This document shows, in pieces, positions 34,901-45,771 of a stretch of DNA of 64,000 nt. Position 1 is the stretch's first letter. The number at the start of each line of letters is the position of its first letter. The translations under genes and the position numbers were made by a program. The stretch is from Glandiceps talaboti (Eukaryota; Hemichordata; Enteropneusta; Spengelidae). The notes under the pieces are model-generated. The model was not told the DNA's origin and made no database searches. It worked only from the letters and a program-made list of their open reading frames with translations. The stretch lies in contig NC_135567.1 of the NCBI RefSeq assembly GCF_964340395.1, positions 20,507,806 to 20,571,805 of the forward strand, in the 5' to 3' direction.

Positions 34901-34987
34901 TATGAATCGGACACGTCCAATGAATCGGACCCTTTTGATTCTGACAAGCCCTACAAATCGTACCCTAAACAATTGGACAAACACTAG
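28907..34987 (+). CDS. C2H2 zinc-finger protein B, intron-free, 2026 aa, two giant internal repeats
   Basis: The frame is open further upstream, but the ATG at 28907 (MVDPDIKVKSE) matches protein A and is chosen as start. Order: sumoylation-type motifs (VKSE, VKTE); acidic SDDI repeats; 25 tandem copies of a 15-residue unit (NNTLCTESDDVNEIQ), about residues 222-590, rich in CK2-type S/T-x-x-D/E sites; two C2H2 fingers at ~685-735; fingers 3-4 at ~907-960; fingers 5-6 and 7-8 (~973-1025, ~1081-1133), a nearly exact 108-residue tandem duplication; and fingers 9-10 (~1200-1250). Fingers 6, 8 and 10 end in a Cys. A Ser/Thr-rich region at ~1382-1850 has about 21 copies of a 22-residue unit (STAAKMPSVSLPSTTRTT plus STSV). 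A motif of the form (P)(L/F)VVLHD occurs three times around these repeats. The stop TAG at 34985 is followed in the same frame by 53 more sense codons of SDTSYE repeats. Probable DNA-binding regulator; targets unknown. Confidence 0.88.
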   Translation: MVDPDIKVKSECQEKLEMSYASVCTEHIKVKTENNTDCHYGNMSSLSVETSSTDMESIHTIVKTEPHSVGFECEDVSEICHRVVVTQSDDITGIKYEVTTTESDDITETKHEIMSTESGEMIHIKYVVMSTESDDIIEPKDEVMSTESDDITEKQHEVMSTGSGDMIETEYEVMTTGSDDKAGTHQTTPYTVTESDGIAEKHPTALFASIDDVNEIKKNNEIQNNTLCTESDDVNEIQNNTLCTESDDVNKIQNNTLCTESDDVNEIQNNTLCTESDDVNKIKNNTLCTESDDVNEIQNNTLCTESDDVNEIQNNTLCTESDDVNEIKNNTLCTESDDVNEIQNNTLCTESDDVNKIKNNTLCTESDDVNEIKNNTLCTESDDVNEIPNNTLCTESDDVNEIQNNTLCTESDDVNKIQNNTLCTESDDVNKIQNNTLCTESNDVNKIQNNTLCTESDDVNEIQNNTLCTESNDVNKIQNNTLCTESDDVKEIQNNTLCTESNDVNKIQNNTLCTESDDVKEIQNNTLCTESNDVNKIQNNTLCTESDDVNEIKNNTLCTESDDVNEIQNNTLCTESDVNKIQNNTLCTESDGIKEVSHQEQCTENDDIEKNNLRVVCTESDDRAETHNIAVCTESDDMPVRQFIPNTLQSEPLPNKINQLKPALESSWPHDLSARLSTIHRIEKPYICEICDKIFDKQVYLNIHMKYHKIEKPFQCSECRNKFRSSDELATHLRCHDNKKGQVFIYYGKDLKRCQKYNDSQKKTCTDQDLQRLGKQTNASTLGNEFRNEEKGGNEFQNEGKGENSLGTVSDDSDTEKDDKMTRMPMEVDLREKKSQHLQEVQGSDCDVAKNVQITSESRKRGKIRKKNKWMLSVMLCKLTSNAKCGSICYKKSKNLRRRINYCPDSRYKCKICGQKFVHEAPYNLHLTTHSVLQCDMCNYTTVQKHMLMRHLMTHKAERSKVNIQIGSSDNKLFRCEFCSYFTIEERYLTKHLQTHEPIPSFMCTLCGKIFHHKRNVIAHINGKRCCKVQAANIPTKVKSPKRKADYLNEDPDSDSQSMNTQVPKMVHRNGKERSHSDVKIFRCEFCSYFTIEERNLTKHLQTHEPIPSFMCTLCGKIFHHKRNVIAHINGKRCCKVQAANISTKVKSPKRKADCLNEDPDSDSQSMNTHEPKMVHRVQTKCASGNNETEQNHTGFKSFKCGLCNFSTDHKGHMKRHLEIHRASPSLICTLCGRRFSHSDHYKAHVNRNSCKLQTANTTTNVKSSKRKADDLDDANDTDCYTNRPKMVKGIRTGFNSGNSERQRHENNLIPFVVLHDIKRINTNKGLSEVDADIKWSSYDRNSDFKKSRKLSKIVTFPCTATKVSTGVSCDLSVSGHSGIKISHKMSVVSLPSTTTTTSVSTAAKMLIVSLPSTTRTTSTSVSTAAKMPSVSLPSTTRTTSTSVSTAAKMPSVSLPSTTRTTSTSVSTAAKMPSVSFPSTTRTADTSVSTAAKMPSVSLPSTTRTTSTSVSTAAKMPSVSLPSTTRTTRTSVSTAAKMPSVSLPSTTRTTSTSVSTAAKMLIVSLPSTTRTTSTSVSTAAKMPSVSLPSTTRTTSTSVSTAAKMPSVSLPSTTRTTSTSVSTAAKMPSVSFPSTTRTADTSVSTAAKMPSVSLPSTTRTTSTSVSTAAKMPSVSLPSTTRSTDTSVSTAAKMPSVSLPSTSRTTSTSVSTAAKMPSVSLPSTTRTTSTSVSTAAKMPSVSLRSTSTTTSVSTAAKMPSVSLRSTSTTTSVSTAAKMLSVSLRSTSTTTSVSTAAKMPSVSLPSTRTTSVSTAAMMPSVSLPSTSRTTDTSISIAAKMPSVSLRSTSRTTGTSVTCNSSIAEQDDVNNGDDIQLQSRNLTSLEKGGSTLYPLVLLHDVKKVRMNDTKCCLDNKDDNKSSSDQDCHSRENVYESKEYCKYPLVVLHDLYGKSKVRTDKMKCQSKKYVCESDKPYKLNTSCESNKTHVLNFELHSPNEPDTYESDTSNESDPFDSDKPYKSYPKQLDKH

Positions 34988-35149
34988 TACTCCGAATGGA
35001 ATGAATTCTACAAATCGGACACATCCTACAAGTCAGACACATCCTACAAGTCAGACACATCCTACGAGTCGGACACATCCTACGAGTCAGACACATCCTA
35101 CGAGTCGGACACATCCTACGAGTCGGACATATCATACAAACCCAATTAA
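34988..35149 (+). other. In-frame repeat tail after the zinc-finger B stop codon
   Basis: Directly after TAG (34985-34987) the same frame stays open for 53 codons to TAA (35147-35149). It encodes 6-residue SDTSYK/SDTSYE units (18 bp) that continue the YESDTSNESD style of the last coded residues. Either a recent nonsense change removed this tail, or it is reached by readthrough or RNA editing, or it is a base error. Confidence 0.8.
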
Positions 35150-36318
35150 CCACCAGGATACCTTGGTAGAATTTGTTTGCAATCATGTTTTTATATTACA
35201 TCGATCATAGTGGTGTGACTGCCACAGTTTTCATCAGAGTTTACATCATATAACATGTGTGATGTCATGTGATGTTTGGGGGGGGGGGGGGGGGTTGACC
35301 AAAATGAACAGTTCGTTTGTTGAGATTGTATGACATTGTGTGATCATTCCTTAGACTTAGTAATATGCACCAATATTAGACTTTTAATACATTGCATCAA
35401 AAGAGCATTACAAAAAGTACACAAAGTCAAATTGGTCAATTGCATTATTAAGGTTTAATGCTGCTAAAATTACGAGGCATAAAAATTATTTACATATCTC
35501 AAAAAGTTATATTTTCTGTTATATACCAAAGTATAGATCAAATATTTTTAGTAAATTACAAATCAACTGCTTGTAGAACCAGGTCATAGGTCATAGGTAC
35601 ATGTTACAGGGTCTAACCCTATTCTTCTCCCTAATCTTAACAAGGCCACCGGTAATAGGGAACTTACAAACCCGCCATGTTGAATGTTGCATCATGGGAA
35701 ATGTGATAACACATACTAATCAATTAGTATTATAAACTATTATTGTTTGCAACCACAAATAATCAATGACCATTGTGGGGGATTTATTTTATCGATAGCT
35801 CCAGATTAGGTATTACTATAACCACAGATAATCCCACAGTCCTTTGCATCTGAGCATGCTCAGTCTGGATTGAAAGTTCCTTATTACTGAAATCTTTGTC
35901 AATATTTGAAGCTCATGAGGGGTAAATGCAGGGCCTGAATTTAACAGTAGACCCATGTCAACAGACTATAATTCTTGTTGAGGGGCTACCAGGGGCTACC
36001 ATAATTTGTAGCCTGTAGTATAGTCCACTCAGGCTACTACTGTTTATGCAATGATTTACAGGATGGAAGATTTATGGACATAAAAAAGTATTTTAATAAC
36101 ACAGGTCACCATCCTTGGGCAACTACTTTCTGAAATTGTTAGCCCACTAGGACTACCAAAGAAAAAAGTTAATTTGAAGCCCTGACATGACATATTTGCT
36201 AGTATCTGTGTTATACTCAGAAGAGTTAACTGTCTTGGGATAGCATTCCTTTTAATTCATAATTAGTTCTTGACACATTTCTGATGACTTATATTACTTT
36301 TCCCGGATTCATGATGAC
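35150..36318. other. Convergent 3' region between zinc-finger B and LDHD
   Basis: No gene is present. It holds a poly-G run at 35278-35294, a MITE-A copy (listed separately), and a 29-bp downstream duplicate of the LDHD last codons and stop at about 36290-36318. Confidence 0.6.
35656..35883 (+). mobile_element. MITE-like family A, full copy
   Basis: Left end TAGGGAACTTACAAACCCGC, right end ATTGAAAGTTCCTTA. It is flanked by TA dinucleotides and shares GCATCATGGGAAATGTGATA and GAGCATGCTCAGTCTGGATT with the other family members. Confidence 0.85.
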
Positions 36319-39300
36319 TTATATCACTTTTCCCGGATTCATGATATTTTTAGGATCTAGTGCCGCCTTGATTTGTTTCATGGTTTGTATTCCGGTATCA
36401 CCGATCTCTTCAACCAATAGTTGTTTTTTACCAATACCAATTCCATGTTCACCTGTACAAGTACCACCAAATGATAACGCCTTCCTGTTTAAAAAAAAAA
36501 AAAACAGGAAAAAAAACACAATTAAATTCTTTACTTTTTCACAAAATGATAACGCCTTCCTGTTTAAAAAACAACAACAAACAAACAATTAAATTCTTTA
36601 CTTTTTCACAAAATGATAATGCCTTCCTGTGTCAAGAAACCATATAACAACAATTAAATTCTTTAAGTTTTAACCAAGGTGTCAATTTAAAGGTAAAATA
36701 CACCTTTGGGATCAATTTTCCTGAGAATCAAAGTTCTTACCATCCCTTCAAACTTGTTTATTTTCAAAATTTGCAATTTAAATGTTTTGTTTTCAAACTT
36801 TGCAATTTAAATGTTTATTTTCAAACTTTGCAATATAACTGTTTGTTTTCAAACTTTGCAATATAAATGTTTGTTCATGGCTCTTTTTGAATTTGTAAAA
36901 AGATATTTAAAAACCAACCATCCATCCATCAACCCACATACTTATTCAACCAACCACCCAACCAACCAACCAACCAACCATCTATCCACATGTACATCCA
37001 CCATACCTAGTCAAATCTCTGATATACGGTGTTTTTAAGTGTGGTAAGTTGGTAAAACTTACCTGACTTTCTCAGTCATTTTACTGGGTTCTGCACCAAA
37101 ATTAAATTGCAATGTATGGGAACTTTGCCAGTTTGACCAAATTTACCCCTGTCTGTTACTGGGGTTACCACCAACTATGCCAGTTTGACCAAATTTACCC
37201 CTGTCTGTTACCGGGGTTACCACTAACTATGCCAGTTTGACCAAATTTACCCCTGTCTGTTACCAAGGTTTTCCCACCTTAGCTAAATCTCAAATTCTTC
37301 TAACTCTTTCCCAGATATGAACCATACTATGTTAACAATGATAAACTAATAATGACAATAGGTCTTTCCAAAATTTGCCACATGGTGGCGCTCTACTTCC
37401 TGTCTGTGTGTACCTTGGGGGTATACATGGTATAGGTTACTCAGTTAATCATAGAGCACTGCTGCTTTCCTTGGTTTCAGAACAATATGAAAGAAATCCC
37501 CAATTTACACTTCTACAGAATACCCAGGGATAAAGCTCAAGAGTCATTACAATGAGGTGATGATACCCCCAATTTCAGCGAGGGCGCTGTATTTTCAATT
37601 TCCTGTTTGTGGAACCATAATGTCACTTACCTTGCCATTTTGTCAGCAAGTCTCTTTGCTGTCTCTAATTCTTCTGGTTTGTTTGGGTCGATAACATAGA
37701 CAACATGAAAGTTACCATCACCCACATGACCTACCATTGGACCTGTATAATATGAAATTGCAAAAACTTACATGATTTAATACAGGCAGAGTGTATGAAT
37801 TTCCACAAACGTAACAACAGCCCACTCACTGTGAAAGTAGCCAGTGTCACATGATTTAATAGAGGCAGAGTGTATGAACGTAAAGACAACAGCCCACTCA
37901 CTACGAAATTAACCACTGTCACACATATGATTTAATACAGGCAGAGTGTATGAATGTAAAGACAACAGCCCACTTACTGCAAAATTAACCACTGTCACAT
38001 ACATGATTTAATAGAGGCAGAGTGTATGAACGTAAAGACAACAGCCCACTCACTGTGAAATTAACCACTCGCACACAGTAAGTGGGCTTTGTTCATGGAA
38101 AGTCTGAAGTAACTGTTGAGGGTGTATTTTACATTAAGATTGGACTTACAAATATAGCAAACAAACTGGTATTAACAGACAATGTAGCAAAAGAAGCCAG
38201 GCTGTGAGATAGTTCAGTGTTAAACTAACCACTGTGTGAAATGGTAAACTGCAGTTTAATGTGTAAAATGGTGTCTGTGTGTTATTACACTAACTACATA
38301 CCTTATTTCAACTGTAGGCAACAGATGTCATTTTTGACATTTTTTTCCACCCAATCAGAATGAACCTTACAAAAAGCTTAACTTTACTTGTGCTTGGTGT
38401 GTTTTCTGATATACTTTCTACCCAATCAGAATGAACCTTACAAAAAGCTTAACTTTACTTGTGCTTGGTGTGTTTTCTGATATACTTTCTACCCAATCAG
38501 AATGATCCTTACAAAAGCTTAACTTTACTTGTGCTTGGTGTGTTTTCTGATATACTTTCTACCCAATCAGAATGATCCTTACAAAAGCTTAACTTTACTT
38601 GTGCTTGGTGTGTTTTCTGATGCACTTTCTACCCAATCAGAATGAACCTTACAAAAAGCTTAACTTTACTTGTGCTTGGTGTGTTTTCTGATGTACTTTC
38701 TACCCAATCAGAATGAACCTTGCAAAAAGCTTAACTTTACTTGTGCTTGGTGTGTTTTCTGATGTACTTTCTACCCAATCAGAATGAACCTTGCAAAAAG
38801 CTTAACTTTACTTGTGCTTGGTGTTTTTTCTGATATACTTTCTACCCAATCAGAATGAACCTTACAAAAAGCTTAACTTTACTTGTGCTTGGTGTGTTTT
38901 CTGATATACTTTCTACCCAATCAGAATGAACCTTACAAAAAGCTTAACTTTACTTGTGCTTGGTGTGTTTTCTGATGCACTTTCTATCCAATCAGAATGA
39001 TCCTTATAAAAAGCTTAACTTTACTTGTGCTTGGTGTGATTTCTGATGTATTTTCTACCCAATCAGAATGAACCTTACAAAAAGCTTAACTTTACTTGTG
39101 CTTGGTGTGTTTTCTGATGCACTTTCTATCCAATCAGAATGAACCTTACAAAAAGCTTAACTTTACTTGTGCTTGGTGTGTTTTCTGATATACTTTCTAC
39201 CCAATCAGAATGAACCTTACAAAAAGCTTAACTTTACTTGTGCCAGGTGTGTTTTCTGATATACTTTCTATGCAATCAGAATGAACCTTACAAAAAGCTT

Positions 39301-39654
39301 AACTTTACTTGTGCTTGGTGTGTTTTCTGATGTACTTTCTACCCAATCAGAATGATCCTTACAAAAAGCTTAACTTTACTTGTGCTTGGTGTGTTTTCTG
39401 ATATACTTTCCACCCAATCAGAGTGAACCTTACAAAAAGCACAAGAAAACCACAAACATCATGCAAATACCCAGAGTACACCACCATGCACACTTGCATT
39501 CCTGTATCATTTGGGTTCTGTGTTATATCATCCTACCTGTCATTGAGTTGTCTATGATGTCTTGTTTGGTTTGTGTAATAATCTCTGCAAGTCTGGTGAT
39601 GGGGACACAAACATCGGTAGCTATACCCTGTGAAGGAAGTAAAGTGGAATTATT

Positions 39655-39710
<56 letters not shown>

Positions 39711-39804
39711 TTTGGTTTGTGTAATAATCTCTGCAAGTCTGGTGATGGGGACACAAACATCGGTAGCTATACCCTGTGAAGGAAGTAAAGTGGAATTATT
39801 AATG

Positions 39805-39836
<32 letters not shown>

Positions 39837-42800
39837 TTTGGTTTGTGTAATAATCTCTGTAAGTCTGGCTATTCCCTGTTTATAATTGTGAATTCACTCT
39901 TGTCTATGGTCAGACTAGACAGCCTGGATAGGTCATGTGATGGTCATGTGATGATGCACTATTCAGTGTAGTCTATGGTGAGAGTAGACAGCCTGGATAG
40001 GTCATGTGATGGTCATGTGATGATGCACTATTCAGTGTAGTCTATGCTCAGACTAGACAGCCTGGATAGGTCATGTGATGGTCATGTGATGATGCACTAT
40101 TTAGTGTAGTCTATGGTGAGAGTAGACAGCCTGGATAGGTCATGTGATGGTCATGTGATGATGCACTATTCAGTGTAGTCTATGGTGAGAGTAGACAGCC
40201 TGGATAGGTCATGTGATGGTCATGTGATGATGCACTATTCAGTGTAGTCTATGCTCAGACTAGACAGCCTGGATAGGTCATGTGATGGTCATGTGATGAT
40301 GCACTATTCAGTGTAGTCTATGGTGAGAGTAGACAGTCTGGATAGGTCATGTGATGGTCATGTGATGATGCACTATTTAGTGTGGTATATGCTCAGACTA
40401 GACAGCTTTTCTCTGACAGTATGGATATTTGAGAATATATTGTTCATGGTTCATCAATAAATAGGAGACTAAACTATCGTTACTTTGGAATGGTAAATTG
40501 GAAATGAATGTGACATTTCAATCTGTCTACTATTGACCTTAGGAGATGACGTAGTTGACAGATTGAAGCAGTGCATCTGTTCCTAACTTACCATACATCA
40601 TCTGTTCCTAACTTACCATACGTCATTTGTTCCTAACTTACCATACATCATTTGTTCCTAACTTACCATACGTCTGTTCCTAACTTACCATACGTCATCT
40701 GTTCCTAACTTACCATGCATCATCTGTTCCTAACTTACCATACATCATATGTTCCTAACTTACCATACATCATTTGTTCCTAACTTACCATACGTCTGTT
40801 CCTAACTTACCATACGTCATCTGTTCCTAACTTACCATACATCATCTGTTCCTAACTTACCATACATCATTTGTTCCTAACTTACCATACATTCCAAGCT
40901 ACTTCTATTGTACTGTCCTAAAATTGATGATATGCACTTCAGTGTCTCAATAAAAACATTCCGATTCACTCAAGAACAAAGTAACATCAAAAAGTTTAAA
41001 CGGTTTATTTCTGAAGCATCTTCTACATTTAATAATAATTGTTACCGTACATCCTGGTCTCAGTGCAAGATTTGCATACCATGCTTCATGTCTGGCACGC
41101 CATAATTTATTTCTCTCTTCCAAATCTTTGGCCCATTGGAAATTGGACCCACCATTTTCCAGTACAAGATCACCTTGAAGAATTTTAAAAAGAATTTTAT
41201 AAGTGTGATGTTGTCATACCAAGCACTATGTACGGAATTATCTACCATAACAATTTATTTCGTGGTGTTTGGTAATTAACCCTTTCAGGACTAGAAATTT
41301 TCCAGCCATAATTTTTTAACAAAAATTCTTGTTTCTTCGTAATTTTTGGAAAAAGATAAACTTTATTTTAGATCAGAATTTAAGAAATATTACTTCCCAA
41401 TTGGAGTAATATTCTTAAATTTTAGAAGATGTGCTTAAAATCAAGTTTCTAGTTATACCGTTGTTGTCTGTAGGAATGAAAGGGTTAAAAGATACATAAC
41501 TTCCTTTGCCATGAAACATTGAGAAATAATGATTCTCTCAAGTAAGGCTAAAGTACTCAACTACATGTACAATAGTCAATTTTCTGGTTCCATGATGCAT
41601 TGCGCAAGATGATGTCACTTATGTTGTTACATTTAGTCTTGTTTTGTCTAGATTACGTTTGAAATAACATTTTTATCAGGAAATTATGGAAACACATGTT
41701 GACCTCTTTGATTATGAGTGATTTTATAGAACAAAGACCAAACACCATCAATGACAGACAGTCATTTTACAGGTGAACCCAGGGTACGGTCAGGTGACAA
41801 CCATCCCCCTGAGTAGTGCATGCAAACCCCCAACGCGTACACAATACATGGCATTGTATGGAGAGATGCCAACGCATCTTGGAACCGGCAAAAGGTCTAT
41901 GGATCTCATTTCTTGCCCCAAAACAGCTTCAAAACAGCACCCCTAGTGACCAAACTCTTAAATCTTTTGTTTTTCTGATACCTAGTCAACTTACCTACAG
42001 CCTTAGCCTGGTCTCCTACTGAAGTGTCAGATCCATGGAATTCAAGGAATAAAGTAGGTGCGACTTTATAGTTTAGTTTGGAATATCGATTAACAGAATC
42101 CATACACACTTCATCCAAGAATTCTGAAACAAAGCGAAAAATCAGCAAAGAATATATCACAGTTCAAAAAATGCTCTAAAGAATACAAACAAATACAACC
42201 ATATGAGAATGTAAAGACAATTTAACCTCACCAGATACCATTTCTATTTATCTGTATGCATATGTATTAAATGAGCACAACAAATGTGCAGGGTTCTCCC
42301 CAGGATCATTATTAAGTTTGTCAAACGACGCGCTTCCAATGTAGGAAAACAAACGGAACTCATTTACATACAGTGTATCTGATTCATATGCAAATTTCTA
42401 GTGATGTTTGGGTATGTTTGACAGTTCCTAGAAATAGAAGAGTTAAAATTAAGCAATGATTCTGGAAAATAAATACTGTATTAACTCTATAAGTAAATAG
42501 AAGATTGTCAATTTTGTTGAAAACAACTGAAAGGTACATTCAAATTTTAATACTATAAATACTGACCAATCCGTGCTATGGGAATGCCACAATGTAACAC
42601 CTGGATAACTGTCTCTACTGCTGATTGGATGGAATCAAATGAACACACAGCTGACACAATCTATGGAAAACAACAGAACAAAAAGAAAACAAGTGAATTT
42701 ACCATGAATGTATGTGGAGTAGGAAGCTTGTAAAGACCCCTTTAAATACTGTTCTGAGGTAGTTATCAATACACGCTTTCAAATGATTATCTGATGAAGT

Positions 42801-45373
42801 AGCAATAACCCTTTCTTGTAAACTGTTCCAAATGTCTACAACACATTGACTGAAAAATAGTGGCTACATATATCATTTGCAAATATCATGAAAAGTCAGA
42901 ATGATTTAGTTTGATATGGACACTACATGTATTAGCAGTGGCCATCCATTGGAAATAACAGTGAACAGACAGTACAATAGGTGTAAAATGTATCAAAGCT
43001 GGGGAGTTAGGTAAGGTTATGTTAGGGATGTGAATGGGGATAGTTCCCCTAACTTACCTGTAATTTGTACAACAGTTGGGGTTTTAATTTTCCATTCTTG
43101 TCGATTCAAGTACTTACCGATTCTGGTATCCCAAAAAGTCTGACAGTTGCCTTGGTGATGAATCCAAGAGTTCCTTCCGAACCAACAAATAAATTGGTCA
43201 AATTATAACCAGCTGAAGTCTTCCTATGATAGCAATAAACAACAATACAATGTCATTTTGTAACCCAAGATGTTCGTCTAGAAAAAAACCAAATCAGACC
43301 CCTGTATTGGTCATATTTTTATTTTTATCTCTACTCAGGCCTAATAAAAAAATGTGTGGTTCAAATTATGCTCAATTTTAAAATAGGTGGGGTAGATAGA
43401 TTTTAGATTTTATTTTTTGATATATATATATTTTTGCACATGTCTAGTTCAGGTAGATATGTTTTGTTTATTTTTTCCTATCAGATGTTCTCCTTTAACC
43501 CCTTAACCCTTGACCCCTGACCTTACCTTGACCTTTTACCTTTACCACTGGTATGTATAATAGTACCATCAGCGAGTACAACTTCTAAATTTAGTACATT
43601 TTCTTTCATAGTTCCGTAACGTACAGCATTAGTGCCGGATGCACCGGTTGCACTCATTCCACACACACTGGCATCAGCACCAGGGTCTGAAATGAATCAT
43701 CTGACAATTAGGGAAACAATTTCTTTAAAAAATGCCTGAAAAAATCAACATAAGACTGCATAGAAACAGCTTTCAACTAAGATATAATATCATAACTAGG
43801 CAAAGCCCATAATCTCGCGCAGTGACTGGCCACCTCATGATGATATTGTAGATAGCGCCCTCTGCGTAGAGAATGTGCATGCATAGTCATTGCATCGCAA
43901 TGCATCCCTGGGTAAAACCACCAAAAAAAAATCGCATAGTATACAGGACGTGCATGCGTACTAGTCATTGAGCCGCTACGTGGCCACTACGCGAGCTATA
44001 AAGATCAAATTTAGGACATGGCTCATCATGTGATGACCTTTGACCTCTACCTACCTCTAGCACTTTTATTTACATAATATCCAAACTTGGAACAAGGATC
44101 ATTATATGATCAAGATATGTGATGACCTTTGACCTCTACTCACCTACAGTAAACCATAACCCTTGATCTCTGAGATACCTATTCAGTGCATTTCTTGTGA
44201 TACCTGGTTGAACTGTCACGTCGAAATCTTCAGAATTTAATTCCACAATTTCATCCATTTTGGTGAGATCTACACAAACACTATTCTACAGGGAAAAATA
44301 AAGATTTAGAAACAGACATAATTTTCCAAGATGCAAACTGGATAATAAAATAAAAATGTCTGCCTTTTATAGTCCATGCTAGTTGGTTGTACTATAAATG
44401 TCAGAATACTAACTCTTTTTAATGAACAAAGTTGTGAACATCATATTTGGGATAAAGTCAAGTATTCAGTGGACTATTGCTAGTTATGAGTATTTGGGAA
44501 TATGGTTCAGTATTACCATATTTGGGCATATGGTTGAGTATTACCATATTTGGACATATGGTTTAATATTGCCATATTTGGGCATATGGTTTAGTATTAC
44601 CATATTTGGGCATATGGTTGAGTATTACCATGTTTGGACATGTTGTTGGACATATTTGGACATGAAGATTAACTTACCAGGCCTGGTCATAACTCATAAG
44701 TACATGTTTTCTTTCAAATACTGTTTATAATGACAAGACTGAGACAGTATTTACCTGAGTTGCACAGACACCTCCCTCCATCCCTGTACCCGTACCAAAT
44801 GGAATCATGGGTAGATCATTTGCATAGCATATCTTGGCCACCTGGCTAACATGCTCTGTACTTTCAGGCCACACGACAACACCAGGTGTACTGGACCTAT
44901 TAAAGTACATGAACATTAAATCACCCACTTTTTGGGGGGAGAATTTCAGTATTTACAGTACCTGAGTTGAACTAACACCGCCCTCCAACCCTGTACCCGT
45001 ACCAAATGGAATCATGGGAAGATCATTTGCATAGCATATCTTGACCACCTGGCTAACTTGTTCTGTACTTTCAGGCCACACTACAACACCTGGGGGACTG
45101 GCCCTTATATGCAAAATCAAACAAAAAATTGTGTTAGTAAATGTTAGCAGTGGTAAATCTTTGAGTTGGTGTGAGGTCCCCTGTCAGTTTACCAGGGTTC
45201 CCTAGTAGTGTTTTTGTTAAGGGTGGCAAGTAGGTAAAATCTACCTGAGTTCCCAGGGTTCCCTATATGTATACAGACACAGAGACAGACACACACACAC
45301 AGATGGACAGACAGAGACAGAGACAGACAGACACACACACACAGACGGACAGACAGAGACAGACAGACAGACA

Positions 45374-45431
<58 letters not shown>

Positions 45432-45543
45432 GAATGATGACTTACTTGTGCATTGATTCATCATGTCCATGGTGTTCACGTACAGCAAGTGATGTAGATA
45501 CATTGTCTATATGTAGACAGGCAGAGAGACAGACAGACAGACA

Positions 45544-45599
<56 letters not shown>

Positions 45600-45707
45600 G
45601 AATGATGACTTGTGATACGATTCATCATGTCCATGGTGTTCACGTACAGAAAGTGATGTAGATACATTGTCTATATATAGACAGGCAGAGAGACAGACAG
45701 ACAGACA

Positions 45708-45771
<64 letters not shown>

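Noticed and set aside
38345-39440. CRISPR-like array
   Set aside because: Repeats are directly tandem without unique spacers, in an intron of a eukaryotic gene.
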